Positions 1-8,320 of a DNA stretch of 33,596 bases are shown here, one piece after another. Numbering within the stretch: the stretch's first letter is position 1; each line of letters begins with the position of its first letter. Source of the stretch: CAYWKU01 sp964459325 (GTDB lineage: Bacteria; RBG-13-61-14; CAYWKU01); assembly GCA_964459325.1 (NCBI GenBank), contig CAYWKU010000037.1:1-33596 (forward strand), given 5' to 3'. The notes under the pieces were generated by a model that saw nothing but the letters and a program-made list of their open reading frames with translations, did no database searches and was not told the origin of the DNA. The position numbers and the translations under genes are program-made.

Positions 1-203
1 GCCTGTTGCTGCGGAGACGGGGGCGGAGGCGGCGCGGCCTGCTGCTGCGGCTGCTGGGGGGGCTGAGCGGGGGGAGCGCCGGCTTTCTTGGTCACCTTGA
101 AAACCGACTCGCATTTGGTGCACCGGAGCTTCAGCCCCTGGTCTCCGACCTTTTCGTCATCCACCTTGTAACGAGCCTTGCATTTCGGACAAGCTACTAT
201 CAT
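1..203 (-). CDS. Zinc-ribbon (MJ0042-type) protein, C-terminus cut by the window edge
   Basis: Only the first 67 codons are in the window. Residues 1-37 form a small zinc ribbon with paired cysteines CPKC (5-8) and CTKC (28-31) around a KVDDEKVGDQGLKLR core, the pattern of the MJ0042/zinc_ribbon_4,5 families. It is followed by an Ala/Pro/Gln-rich low-complexity stretch starting near residue 42. Members of this family from deltaproteobacteria-like genomes usually continue into disordered linkers and a further domain, which cannot be seen here. The ATG at 203 is preceded by a GGAAAAGGTGGG purine-rich site. It lies 41 bp downstream of a CheW gene on the same strand and is probably the last visible gene of the chemosensory operon. 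Its function is unknown; a role as a metal-binding or protein-interaction module in that system is inference. Confidence 0.75.
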   Translation of the reverse strand, partial: MIVACPKCKARYKVDDEKVGDQGLKLRCTKCESVFKVTKKAGAPPAQPPQQPQQQAAPPPPPSPQQQ

Positions 204-244
204 TTTCCCACCTTTTCCTTTATAAGTGCCTTTTGAATTTCCTT

Positions 245-751
245 TTACTCCGGTTTGATGTCTTTCAGCTTCACCTTTTCTTCCCCGGTGAGAATTTCAT
301 CAACCTTCAGCAGAACCACCAGGCTGTCGCCGTGCTGGCACACCCCTTCAAGATACCGAGCGCCGTCGCCGCCCATCACTTTGGGGGCCGGTTTGATATC
401 CGAAACGGGCACCCGTATAACTTCGGTCACACTGTCTACAGTCAGCCCCACCCACTGGTCTTCGACCCTGACGATTATCATCCGCGGGTCGGCTTTTCTT
501 TCGCCCTCCACCTCGAACCTCTTTCGCATTTCCATAACAGGTATGACGTCCCCGCGTATGTTTATCACTCCTTCAATGAAATGAGGCGCCCCGGGGATGG
601 GGGTGATTTTCATGGGGCGAATTATTTCCTTTATCACGCCGATATCCACGGCGTAATACTCCTCCCCCAGCGAAAACACCGCGAACTGCCGTATCTGTTC
701 CGCCGTAGAGGCCGACTTCCTGCCGGTTCCTTTAGCTTTTTTATTATTCAC
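245..751 (-). CDS. CheW-domain adaptor protein
   Basis: A 168-residue protein made almost entirely of one CheW domain (about residues 24-160), preceded by a short basic N-terminus. The domain has the usual features: FAVFSLGEEYYAVDI start, INIRGDVIPVMEMRKRF central strand motif, and LTVDSVTEVIRV. CheW scaffolds bridge chemoreceptors and the CheA kinase in cytoplasmic arrays. The start is a GTG at 751 that overlaps the TGA stop of the upstream CheW gene (GTGA, 4-bp overlap), so the two are translationally coupled. This compact paralogue is the conventional partner; the upstream one carries a long tail. Which receptor it serves cannot be told, as no MCP gene is in the window. Confidence 0.92.
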   Translation of the reverse strand: MNNKKAKGTGRKSASTAEQIRQFAVFSLGEEYYAVDIGVIKEIIRPMKITPIPGAPHFIEGVINIRGDVIPVMEMRKRFEVEGERKADPRMIIVRVEDQWVGLTVDSVTEVIRVPVSDIKPAPKVMGGDGARYLEGVCQHGDSLVVLLKVDEILTGEEKVKLKDIKPE

Positions 752-1884
752 AACGCTGCCACCTTGTCCAGATTAAGCAGGATTACCAGTTTCTTCTTCG
801 CCGCCTTTTTCTCCTGCCCGTCTTCTTCCTTTCCGGATTCTTCCGCGTATACCCTCGTTCTGCGCGACTCTTCCGCCCGGCCCACTCCTTCCAGGTACTG
901 AGCTTCCACCCCGCCCATAGCCGGCGGAGGCGGTTCGATGTCTCCCGGCAGAACCCTGACCACGTCTTCGACGCTGTCGGTTGCCAGGCCCACCAGGTCC
1001 CCGTCATTGCGGTGGACTATGACTATTCTCGCGGACCGGTTCCATGTTACTTTTCCGAGGTTCAGTTTGGTCAGCAGGTCAAATACCGGGATAATCACGC
1101 CCCGGAGGGAGATTATCCCCAGCACGAACCCCTTACACCTCGGAACGTCGGTAATGGAGCGGGGTTTTATTATTTCACTTATCCGTGTCAGCGGCAATGC
1201 GTATTCCTCTTCTCCCAGCATGAAGCTCAAAAACTCCAAAGGAGCTTCGGCGGAACTGTCCTCTTCTTCCTCTTCCCCGGCCTCATCATCGGGTTCACCG
1301 GCATGTTCGGCAGTTTTCACCTTTTCCGCCGAAGGTTGCGGCGCCTCCTTCGGAGCGGGAGGCTCGGCTTCCGCCGGGGCCGCCTGCGGCTCGGCGCTCT
1401 TTCCCGCTTTTTCCTCCCGGGGTACTTGTGCGACTTCTTTCGTCTTGTCCCCTGCCGTTTCCATCCGGGGCTGAACATCAACGGCCATTTCGGAGTCCGG
1501 CAGCTCGGGCATGTCCTGTGTTCCAAACAACGAAGACAAATCGTCGGCGGTAAGCTCCATCTCCTCCGGCGCCTGAGCGCCTACGGGAATTTCTTCCCCG
1601 GAAGCGTTTCCCGCTTCTTGAGCAAACCTATCCGTGCCGGGAGCTTCTTTTTTCCTCTCTTTTTCCGGAGCTTCCGTGGTTTGAGCGCATCGAGTTTCCC
1701 GAACTTCAGCCGAACTCGTTGTTGACTTCCGGGCGCCGGATTTTTTCCCGCCCGAAGACTTTTTCTTCTTTTTCTTTCCGGAGCTTTTGGTTGACATTCC
1801 GGAGACCCTCTCGGCCTTTTCCTCCGGTTCCTTTTCCTCTTCTTTGTGCTGTTGCGCTCGTTTTCTTGCTTTCAAAACATCCAT
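748..1884 (-). CDS. CheW-domain protein with long disordered charged N-terminus
   Basis: A 378-residue protein with two very different halves. Residues 1-215 are low complexity, rich in Lys, Glu, Ala, Pro and Ser, with a strongly basic patch near residues 35-55 (KKKKKKSSGGKKSG) and later acidic runs (EEEEEDSS). Residues 216-378 are a CheW domain (LEFLSFMLGEEEYALPL, ISLRGVIIPVFDLL, LATDSVEDVVRV). The last part of this domain carries a ~28-residue charged insertion (about 337-365) before its final strand LVILLNLDKV. Ordinary CheW is ~150-170 residues, so the extension more than doubles it. The gene starts 11 bp after the ATPase gene ends and overlaps the next CheW by 4 bp. The tail may tether the array to a partner or surface; that is inference. 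Confidence 0.9.
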   Translation of the reverse strand: MDVLKARKRAQQHKEEEKEPEEKAERVSGMSTKSSGKKKKKKSSGGKKSGARKSTTSSAEVRETRCAQTTEAPEKERKKEAPGTDRFAQEAGNASGEEIPVGAQAPEEMELTADDLSSLFGTQDMPELPDSEMAVDVQPRMETAGDKTKEVAQVPREEKAGKSAEPQAAPAEAEPPAPKEAPQPSAEKVKTAEHAGEPDDEAGEEEEEDSSAEAPLEFLSFMLGEEEYALPLTRISEIIKPRSITDVPRCKGFVLGIISLRGVIIPVFDLLTKLNLGKVTWNRSARIVIVHRNDGDLVGLATDSVEDVVRVLPGDIEPPPPAMGGVEAQYLEGVGRAEESRRTRVYAEESGKEEDGQEKKAAKKKLVILLNLDKVAAL

Positions 1885-1895
1885 GGTTTATATCT

Positions 1896-2717
1896 TTACG
1901 CCGCAAGGTGAGGGTCCATTTGCATACCCAGGTCCACGGCGGCGTCCCTTACTATGTCCGGAGTAATCTTTTTACTATCTCGACCAAAGGCCTCCAGCAA
2001 AGCGCCGGAGGCGAGGTTGTTTATTTTCCGGGGTATTCCCCCGGTATATGGATAAATCATGTCCTTTGCTTCCCGGCTGAATACATCGGGGTCTCCACCG
2101 GCCACTTTCACCCTGTGGTCAACGTACTCCGGCGCCTCTTCCTGCCTGATGGGGCCAAGGTAATACCTCATCCCCACCCGTTGCCGGTAGGCTTCGTAAT
2201 CCTTTCTCTTTATCCTCTTTTCTATTTCCGGCTGCGCCAGCATTATCAGCGCCAGCAGGTTGGCGTCGTCCAGTTGGAAATTGGTAAGAAGCCTTATTTC
2301 CTCGAACGTGGCCCGGGAGGGTATGAGCTGACATTCGTCAACTATAATCACCGGCGGCGAGCCGCTCTCGTTGGCTTCCCAGATAAGGTCGCTCACCTGC
2401 TCCACCAGGTCGGATTTGTAATGGCGGGGCTTTTCCGCGCCAAGTCTCATCGCCAAAGTGCGTAGAAACTGGTTAGGTGTAAGCACGGGGTTAACAATCA
2501 GCACCGGCTTTGGTCCCTCCAGCTTATCCACCAGCACCCTGGAAAGTGTCGTTTTGCCGGCGCCGATTTCGCCTATCATCAGCATGAGGTCGCGGTCTTC
2601 CACCACCTGCTCCATACGGGCCAGAGCTTCCTCGTGCGCACTGCTGCGGTACAAAAACGCCGGGTCGGGAGTTTTGCGAAACGGTTTCACTTTAAATCCG
2701 AAGAATCTTTCGTACAT
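1896..2717 (-). CDS. ExeA/GspA-like AAA ATPase
   Basis: A 273-residue P-loop ATPase of the ExeA/GspA-type AAA group, recognisable from the opening MYERFFGFKVKPF and DPAFLYRSSAHEEAL. Walker A is GEIGAGKTT (residues 49-57) and Walker B is VIIVDECQ with D127/E128; there is a sensor-like NFQLDDANLLALIMLAQPE stretch (146-164). ExeA proteins work with secretion or pilus assembly machines, some through an added peptidoglycan-binding domain, but this one has only the ATPase module and no membrane segment. Its ATG follows the cheA stop codon directly, with a GGAGAGG site inside the end of cheA. Such tight coupling to cheA and the cheW genes suggests it acts with the chemosensory array, either as an output that remodels an envelope machine or as an assembly factor. 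The molecular target is unknown. Confidence 0.88.
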   Translation of the reverse strand: MYERFFGFKVKPFRKTPDPAFLYRSSAHEEALARMEQVVEDRDLMLMIGEIGAGKTTLSRVLVDKLEGPKPVLIVNPVLTPNQFLRTLAMRLGAEKPRHYKSDLVEQVSDLIWEANESGSPPVIIVDECQLIPSRATFEEIRLLTNFQLDDANLLALIMLAQPEIEKRIKRKDYEAYRQRVGMRYYLGPIRQEEAPEYVDHRVKVAGGDPDVFSREAKDMIYPYTGGIPRKINNLASGALLEAFGRDSKKITPDIVRDAAVDLGMQMDPHLAA

Positions 2718-4907
2718 TCACGCCTCTCCTGCCGGTCCCGTCGTTCTTTCCGCACCGTGCCCCGCTTCTCCCAAAAGGTCGCCAACATCCAGCACCAGTA
2801 CCGTCTGCTGATTACCGAGTTCGGTGGCGCCGGCCACTCCCTTAATATCCCCCAGGGTTTTGCCCAGGCTCTTTATTACCACGTCCTGCCTGCCAACGAG
2901 GCGGTCGACCACGACCCCCATCCTCTTGTCCGCGATGCCCACGACCACCACGAATTCCTTATCTTCCTCCTCCGCCAGAGCCGTATACTCGTCGGGCAAA
3001 GCTTCCAGACTCGACGACTCGACCTTCTGCCCGGGCGGGCCGCCGTTTCCGTCGCCGTAGCCGAAAAGCACCCCCAACCTGAGAAGCGGTATAGTCTGCT
3101 CGCGTATTTCCATTACCTCCCGCTGCTCGATGGTGTCTATATCCTCCGACTGCAATATATGGCATTCCTTTACCGAGTTGAGTGGCAGGGCGTAGGTGTG
3201 GCCGCTGCTTTCCACTATAAGCGCCTGTATAATGGCAAGGGTAATGGGAAGGGTGATGGTGAAAGTGGTACCCTCACCCGGTTCGCCATCTACTTCTATA
3301 AGACCGGAAAGGTTGGAGATATTGCGCTTCACCACGTCCAGACCCACTCCCCTTCCGGAAACCTCGCTTACTTCCTCCCGGGTGGAAAAGCCCGGCTCGA
3401 AAAGGAGGTTTAATATTTCTTCCTCGGAAGCTTCCGTATTTTGAGGCAACAACCCCAGCGCTATGCCTTTTTCCTTGACCTTCTGCGCGTCTATTCCCGC
3501 ACCGTCATCCTCCACTTGTATGACCACGTGGTTACCCTGCTGAAATGCTCTCAGCTCGATGGCGCCTTTGGCGGGTTTTCCTTTCTTCTTTCTTTCTTCG
3601 GCGGGCTCCAGCCCGTGGTCTATGGAATTCCGTATTATGTGCATCAAGGGGTCCGCAAGTTCTTCCACCAGCAGTTTGTCCAGCTCGGTTTCCGTGCCGG
3701 TTCGAACCAGTTCGACTTCCTTGCCCTGCTCCCGTGAAAGTTTTCTGACAATTCTTCCCAGCCTTCCGAAAAGCTGTCCCACGGGCACCATGCGCACATC
3801 CATCACCGCTTCCTGCAACTCGGAAAGCTTCCGGTCAAGGTTTCGGTGCGACTTGTAAAGCTCGTTGGATACCATGCGCATGGCGGGTTCCCGGCTTATC
3901 TGCTCGCGAAGGCCGCCGATGATGGTTTTTTCCAGCACCAGCTCGCCCACTATGTTCATCAGGAGGTCCAGGCGGGAGATATCCACCCTGACGGTGCTGC
4001 TTATGCTTCTTGCGCTTTCCGTTTCCGCTTCCGACTCCTCGTCGGCTTCCCATTGCTCTCCGCCGCCGGCTGCTTGCCGTTCCGGCGGGGCGGGAGGTTC
4101 CGATTGCGCCGCCTGAGCTTCTTCGGCGGAGCGCAACACCTCCAGCGAGTACCCTTTTTCCTCGAGTTCATCCCGCAGTTGGTCAACAGGCTCATCGGCG
4201 CCGACCAAGAGGTCGAAGTGAATATGCTCGCCATCTTCTTCCGCTGCCCCGGGCAGGGTGGTGATGACCTCGCCCCGCTTTTTGAGCCAGTCCATCAGCT
4301 CCGGCAGTTGTGAATCGAAGCTGGTAATATCGAAAGCCGCCTGCACCTTCAACACGTTGGTGCCCGCGCGGATATTTTCGAGAAGCCTGAATTCTTCGTA
4401 CTCGGTAAGCACGTCCACGATGGCCCGCGGCAGGGTGACGCCCTCCATGACCACCGAGTCCCCCTCGGCGGTCTCCTCCACCCGGTGCTCTGCCTCTTTT
4501 TTTTCCCCGCTCGGAAGCTGTCCCTGAGCGGCTTTGTCCATTTTTTTGGCGACGCCCCTTGCTTTTTCGACGTCGGGATGCTCTTCATTCAAAAGGGCCC
4601 GCAGGCTTTCCACTCCCGTAAACAAGAGGTCCAGCACACCGGCTTCGGCGGGGATTTTGCCCAGTCTCATTTTGTCCAGCATGTTTTCCATGGAGTGAGC
4701 CGTCTCGCTTATGTCCGTGTATCCGAACATGCCCGCGAGTCCCTTCAGGGAGTGGGCGGCGCGGAAAATGCCGTTGAGTATATCCGGGTCCACGCGGGTG
4801 GAGCCTTGAAGCGCTTCTTCGTAGCGCATCATTTCCCTCCCGAGGGTTTCCACAAGGTCCTCGGCCTCGCTCACGAACTCGTTGTCCGCTCCGTCCCTGG
4901 GACTCAT
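2718..4907 (-). CDS. cheA: Chemosensory histidine kinase CheA
   Basis: A 729-residue CheA. Domains in order: HPt with phospho-acceptor His52 in RAAHSLKG; a regulatory, P2-like region around 155-260; an acidic Ala/Pro-rich linker (260-300); P3 dimerisation helices (about 303-365); the P4 ATP-binding domain with N-box (IIRNSIDHGLEP, 424-435), G1 (DDGAGID, 467-473) and G2 (GRGVGLDV, 518-525); and a C-terminal CheW-like P5 domain (about 557-710). All catalytic motifs are intact. It autophosphorylates at His52 using ATP and passes phosphate to receiver domains, the nearest being the CheY-like protein just upstream. Its ATG at 4907 overlaps the end of that gene by 4 bp. No CheR, CheB or receptor gene is visible, so this may be an alternative-function system rather than a flagellar one. 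Confidence 0.95.
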   Translation of the reverse strand: MSPRDGADNEFVSEAEDLVETLGREMMRYEEALQGSTRVDPDILNGIFRAAHSLKGLAGMFGYTDISETAHSMENMLDKMRLGKIPAEAGVLDLLFTGVESLRALLNEEHPDVEKARGVAKKMDKAAQGQLPSGEKKEAEHRVEETAEGDSVVMEGVTLPRAIVDVLTEYEEFRLLENIRAGTNVLKVQAAFDITSFDSQLPELMDWLKKRGEVITTLPGAAEEDGEHIHFDLLVGADEPVDQLRDELEEKGYSLEVLRSAEEAQAAQSEPPAPPERQAAGGGEQWEADEESEAETESARSISSTVRVDISRLDLLMNIVGELVLEKTIIGGLREQISREPAMRMVSNELYKSHRNLDRKLSELQEAVMDVRMVPVGQLFGRLGRIVRKLSREQGKEVELVRTGTETELDKLLVEELADPLMHIIRNSIDHGLEPAEERKKKGKPAKGAIELRAFQQGNHVVIQVEDDGAGIDAQKVKEKGIALGLLPQNTEASEEEILNLLFEPGFSTREEVSEVSGRGVGLDVVKRNISNLSGLIEVDGEPGEGTTFTITLPITLAIIQALIVESSGHTYALPLNSVKECHILQSEDIDTIEQREVMEIREQTIPLLRLGVLFGYGDGNGGPPGQKVESSSLEALPDEYTALAEEEDKEFVVVVGIADKRMGVVVDRLVGRQDVVIKSLGKTLGDIKGVAGATELGNQQTVLVLDVGDLLGEAGHGAERTTGPAGEA

Positions 4908-5302
4908 AACGTCTCTTCTTTCTCCTGCCGGCTCTTATCCACCAGCCGGCTTATTATTTCGGTAAACTGGTCGACATCGATGGGTTTTACCAGATATTCG
5001 TCCACACCGAGCGCCAGGCCCTTTTCCCTGTCGCGCTCCCGGCCTTCGGTGGTGACCACAATCAGCGGTATGTGGCGATAGCTGTCGTTGTTTTTAACGA
5101 AGTGTATAAGCTCGAGACCGTTTATATCGGGCATGTTTATATCGGTAACTATCAGGTCGAACTGCTTTCTGGGCAGTTGTTTCAGCGCCTCGAACCCGCT
5201 TGATGCCTCCACGATTTCATAATCCCCAGCCGCTTCGAGAGCGCTCACAAGGTAAGCCCTCATGGCCGGAGAATCTTCTGCTATCAGTATGTAAGCAGGC
5301 AC
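4904..5302 (-). CDS. CheY-like single-domain response regulator
   Basis: A 132-residue stand-alone receiver domain. The acidic pair is E9/D10 (IAEDSPAMR), the phospho-accepting Asp is D54 (LIVTDINMP), the switch Thr is T84 (VVTTEGRE) and the conserved Lys is K107 (YLVKPIDVDQ). With no output domain it should act by docking, as CheY does, and is the likely phosphoryl acceptor of the CheA encoded immediately downstream with a 4-bp overlap. The start is a GTG at 5302, with an AAAAGG site just upstream and 12 bp after the preceding DUF4388 gene. The adaptor or machine it binds is not evident; the ExeA-like ATPase and the DUF4388 protein are candidate partners by position only. Confidence 0.93.
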   Translation of the reverse strand: MPAYILIAEDSPAMRAYLVSALEAAGDYEIVEASSGFEALKQLPRKQFDLIVTDINMPDINGLELIHFVKNNDSYRHIPLIVVTTEGRERDREKGLALGVDEYLVKPIDVDQFTEIISRLVDKSRQEKEETL

Positions 5303-5314
5303 AATCTTAACCTT

Positions 5315-7270
5315 TTAAGATGACCCGTAAGATGCCGACCGGTTGGAACCCTCCCGGCCGGAGATTTCCGTCAATTTCCTTTCCAGAAGCGCCCTTTCCA
5401 TCGCCAGTCCGGCTTGTGCAAGAAATATCTCCAGGCTGTCGGTATCGCCGATGGGCTTTTCGTCCGGCACATTATCGCCGTATAGCACCGCGGCCACTCT
5501 CCCGCTCGCTATAATGGGGGCGGCGAAGCTTTCCGCCGGCTTTACTCCACCCAGGCACTGGACCAGGTAATTATTCCACTTGGTTTCCGCAAGCTCTTTC
5601 TTATAACTGGAACGCCGCGTCACCACGTCCCGGAATATGCTGGCTTCGTTAAGCGGTATGCGCATTCTCCTGACCTGGCGGAACGGGTCTATGCCGTTGA
5701 GCTCTACGCCGAACTGCCCTAGTCCCGCCACTTTATCCCTCATGACCAGGAAAATAACGGCCCGGTTCATAAGCTCCGCTGCAAACCTTAGCACCATGAG
5801 AGTTATCTGCCCCGAGAATTCGGGGTCGTGAAGCTCGCTAATCATGGACTTGAGCAGGCCCAGCCCCCTGCTCACCTGCGGCATCTCCTCACCCGTGTAC
5901 GGATGCGGCTCTTCTCCCAACTCCAGGCTTATTTCCCTGCCGGGGTCCCACCACGACTCCTCCTCCACCGTGGGCGGCCCCGGCATTGGCTGTTCCGGCC
6001 CCTGAGCGCTTTTTTGCTCTTGTTGAGGTGTCGGCTGCGTTTGAGGCGGGGTTTGCGGTTGGGGTGTAGCGGCTTGCGGTGGCGCTTGAGGTTGCGTGGT
6101 TTCCGGGGCTTCGGGAGGCGGCACGGCTTTCTCCACCAATTCGGGCACCAACCGTGTCAGCTCCTCTTTGAACCGGGACAGCTCCGGCGTAGGCTCTTCG
6201 CCCCATATCTGGGTACGCTTGGGTTTGTCTATATACTCGTCGAGGCCCGCTTCCCGGGCCTTTTCTTCGGCCTTCTGGTTGGGATAATCGGAAACCAACA
6301 GCACCGGGACGTAGGGGCTGGACGATTTTACAGATTCTACTATTTCCACGCCGCCCAGTATTCCTTCCCCGTCGCTCCGGGGCATGAACATGTCGGCAAT
6401 AACCACGGGGCAGAACCCCTGGCTAATCAGCTCTTTGACCTTGTTTAAGCCATCGACGACTTTTTGTACGGCCTGGCTGGAATACCCCATGCCTGCCAGG
6501 TATCTGGTTATGAGGGCCGATATTTCGGGGTCATCATCAATCACCACGACCTGCGGCACTGCGCTGACGCGGGATATTTCTTCCTCGACATTCTGCTTTT
6601 TATCCGCCACTTCGGAGGCGCCTCCGGTTGCGGCGGCCTGTGACTCACCCGCCGGTTGAGGTGACGCGGAAGTTTCGGCCCCCTCCCCTTCTTGCGCCGG
6701 AGGGGCTTTTTCTTCCGCCTGGCCGGGCATGGGAACGGGCCGGAAGGCGCCGTCGCGGCGTGCTTCATCCTGAAGCCGGGTGCCTTCCATAGCAAGAAAC
6801 TGGGGATTCATCCCGGATTCAAGAAGCATCTCGGCGGTGTTTTCGTCCAGCTCCGTTTTCTCGAAGTCGGGGTCCTTAAGCTCGAAGTTGAAGTTCCCTT
6901 CCGGCCACATGAAGAACCCAAAGACCACCGTCTCGACATGCTCCCTTAAGGCGTCTTCAATTTTCGAGTTGTCTGCCTGAAGCCTTTCCACGATAATTTC
7001 CCGGAGGCTTTTGGTTTCTCCGATGCCCCTTTTGAGAGACACTGCGTTTTTTACGTTTTCGGGGGAGAGTATTTTAGCTCTTGCTATGAGTGTTTCCAGC
7101 CGCTCGGGGCGCTCGTTGCTTTCTGCGCCCACCACCTGGCCGTCGCGAAAGATAATTCTCCCCTTTCGCTCATCCCAGGTAAGGCTGAGCACACCCGACT
7201 TGCGGCTCAGGGAGACAATCTGGAGAATGTCTCCCAGGCCCAGGTCTTCCAGATTTCCTACCAGGCTCAA
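5315..7270 (-). CDS. DUF4388 - receiver - GAF-like signalling protein
   Basis: A 651-residue multidomain protein. Residues 1-165 are a DUF4388/PatA-type N-terminal module (opening SLVGNLEDLGLGDILQIVSL). Residues 238-355 are a receiver domain with acidic cluster D245-D247, phospho-Asp D293 (VVIADMFMP) and Lys349 (YIDKPKR). Residues 385-435 are a Pro/Gln-rich linker, and 465-640 look like a GAF-type sensor domain (FAAPIIASGRVAAVLYGDN). The start is TTG at 7270, supported by GGGAG eight bases upstream and by the DUF4388 consensus beginning right there. It is the first gene of the chemosensory operon, preceded by a 54-bp gap. It probably integrates a CheA phosphorylation signal with a ligand or partner; DUF4388 proteins are common in myxobacterial and related signalling, but their biochemical role is unclear. 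Confidence 0.85.
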   Translation of the reverse strand: MSLVGNLEDLGLGDILQIVSLSRKSGVLSLTWDERKGRIIFRDGQVVGAESNERPERLETLIARAKILSPENVKNAVSLKRGIGETKSLREIIVERLQADNSKIEDALREHVETVVFGFFMWPEGNFNFELKDPDFEKTELDENTAEMLLESGMNPQFLAMEGTRLQDEARRDGAFRPVPMPGQAEEKAPPAQEGEGAETSASPQPAGESQAAATGGASEVADKKQNVEEEISRVSAVPQVVVIDDDPEISALITRYLAGMGYSSQAVQKVVDGLNKVKELISQGFCPVVIADMFMPRSDGEGILGGVEIVESVKSSSPYVPVLLVSDYPNQKAEEKAREAGLDEYIDKPKRTQIWGEEPTPELSRFKEELTRLVPELVEKAVPPPEAPETTQPQAPPQAATPQPQTPPQTQPTPQQEQKSAQGPEQPMPGPPTVEEESWWDPGREISLELGEEPHPYTGEEMPQVSRGLGLLKSMISELHDPEFSGQITLMVLRFAAELMNRAVIFLVMRDKVAGLGQFGVELNGIDPFRQVRRMRIPLNEASIFRDVVTRRSSYKKELAETKWNNYLVQCLGGVKPAESFAAPIIASGRVAAVLYGDNVPDEKPIGDTDSLEIFLAQAGLAMERALLERKLTEISGREGSNRSASYGSS

Positions 7271-7324
7271 GGAAAAAGCTCCCTACTTTGAATATAATAT
7301 CCCTTAATAATGATTTACCATAAA

Positions 7325-7897
7325 TCAGGAAACCTGTAAAGTTTGCACGGCCTCTCCGAAGGCCAACTCGACCATTTCAGTCTCCACACTCTTTCTCAAC
7401 AGGGCTTTTCTGAGCGTCTCGTGGAGTTGCTCGGCGACTCGGTCTCCGGCCATCGAGAGTTTAAGGCGCCGAAAACGCTCCCCGCCTTCCTTCCCCGCTT
7501 CCAGGATACCCTCGACAAATGCCACCGCGCGGTCCACCTCCTGCTCGCTTCCCAGCAGGTGCTCAACCAGTAGCACCGCGTCGGTTTCATCGGCCCGGAG
7601 CAAGGTGTTTACCACATCTCTGACGCAGGCGGTTATCTCCTTTGCCGATTTTTGAGATTTTTCACCGGCGCCAAATATATAAACTTTCGACCGGCGTCGG
7701 TTGCTCCAGTATAACATCCTTTCGCCGGCTTCCCCCCGGAGCATGTTCCGCTTGACCAGCCCGCTTATGGCCCCTGCAAGTCGCCAGTCCATCCATCCGC
7801 CTTCCCCGGGAGGGGGCCTGAGCTTTCTTCCGACCACAAGGGCGAAAACCGCCGGGAAAAAGTCGTCCATGGAGGCCCTGACCACTTCGAGGCGCAT
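7325..7897 (-). CDS. Stand-alone protein resembling the leucyl aminopeptidase (M17) N-terminal domain
   Basis: A 190-residue protein from the ATG at 7897, chosen because GGAGG lies eight bases upstream, inside the end of nusB; an in-frame upstream ATG at 7918 would place that site inside the gene. It has the layout of the M17 aminopeptidase N-terminal macro-like domain: a DFFPAVFALVVGRKLRPPPG opening, WMDWRLAGAISGLVKRNML, then strands and helices such as SKVYIFGAGE. The catalytic metal-binding half of M17 enzymes is absent, so no peptidase activity is expected. It is the last gene of the ribBA-ribH-nusB operon, 2 bp after nusB. Function unknown; the family match is by pattern and only moderately sure. 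Confidence 0.65.
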   Translation of the reverse strand: MRLEVVRASMDDFFPAVFALVVGRKLRPPPGEGGWMDWRLAGAISGLVKRNMLRGEAGERMLYWSNRRRSKVYIFGAGEKSQKSAKEITACVRDVVNTLLRADETDAVLLVEHLLGSEQEVDRAVAFVEGILEAGKEGGERFRRLKLSMAGDRVAEQLHETLRKALLRKSVETEMVELAFGEAVQTLQVS

Positions 7898-7899
7898 AT

Positions 7900-8316
7900 T
7901 CACCCCGCCTCCTTCCATATCCTGTCCAGAACGCCGTTGATAAAGGCGCGGCTGCCGGTATCCCCGTAGCGTTTTGCTATTTCCACCGCTTCGTCTATGC
8001 TCACCTGCCCGGGAACTTCAGGCTCGAAAAGCATTTCATAAACGGCCACCCTCAGGATGTTCCTGTCTATGCGACTCATCCGCTCGATCCGCCAATGTTC
8101 ACTGGTTTGGGCGATTAATTCGTCTATGCGCTGCTTAGAATCCAGAACGCCCCTGACCAATCTGTCGGCGTGAGTGATCAGTTCAGGCGGTATCTTCTGT
8201 TGTTCCATCCAGAAATCTCGTATAGATTCGCAATTCGCCTCTCCCTGTATATCCAACATGTACAAGGCTTTCAGGGCCAATTCTCTGGCTTTTCGCCGAG
8301 ATTTCAGGGGAGCCAA
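7900..8316 (-). CDS. nusB: Transcription antitermination factor NusB
   Basis: A 138-residue all-helical RNA-binding protein of the NusB family, close to the normal length. Recognisable segments are the basic N-terminus SRRKARELALKALYMLD, a central RIDRNILRVAVYEML and the C-terminal VSIDEAVEIAKRYGD and ARAFINGVLDRI-like motif (SRAFINGVLDRIW). NusB, with NusE, binds boxA in rRNA leaders and supports antitermination. The start appears to be a TTG at 8316, 4 bp after ribH, placing the conserved basic stretch at the N-terminus as expected. The ribH-nusB pair is a very widespread gene order. Confidence 0.94.
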   Translation of the reverse strand: MAPLKSRRKARELALKALYMLDIQGEANCESIRDFWMEQQKIPPELITHADRLVRGVLDSKQRIDELIAQTSEHWRIERMSRIDRNILRVAVYEMLFEPEVPGQVSIDEAVEIAKRYGDTGSRAFINGVLDRIWKEAG

Positions 8317-8320
8317 CTTT

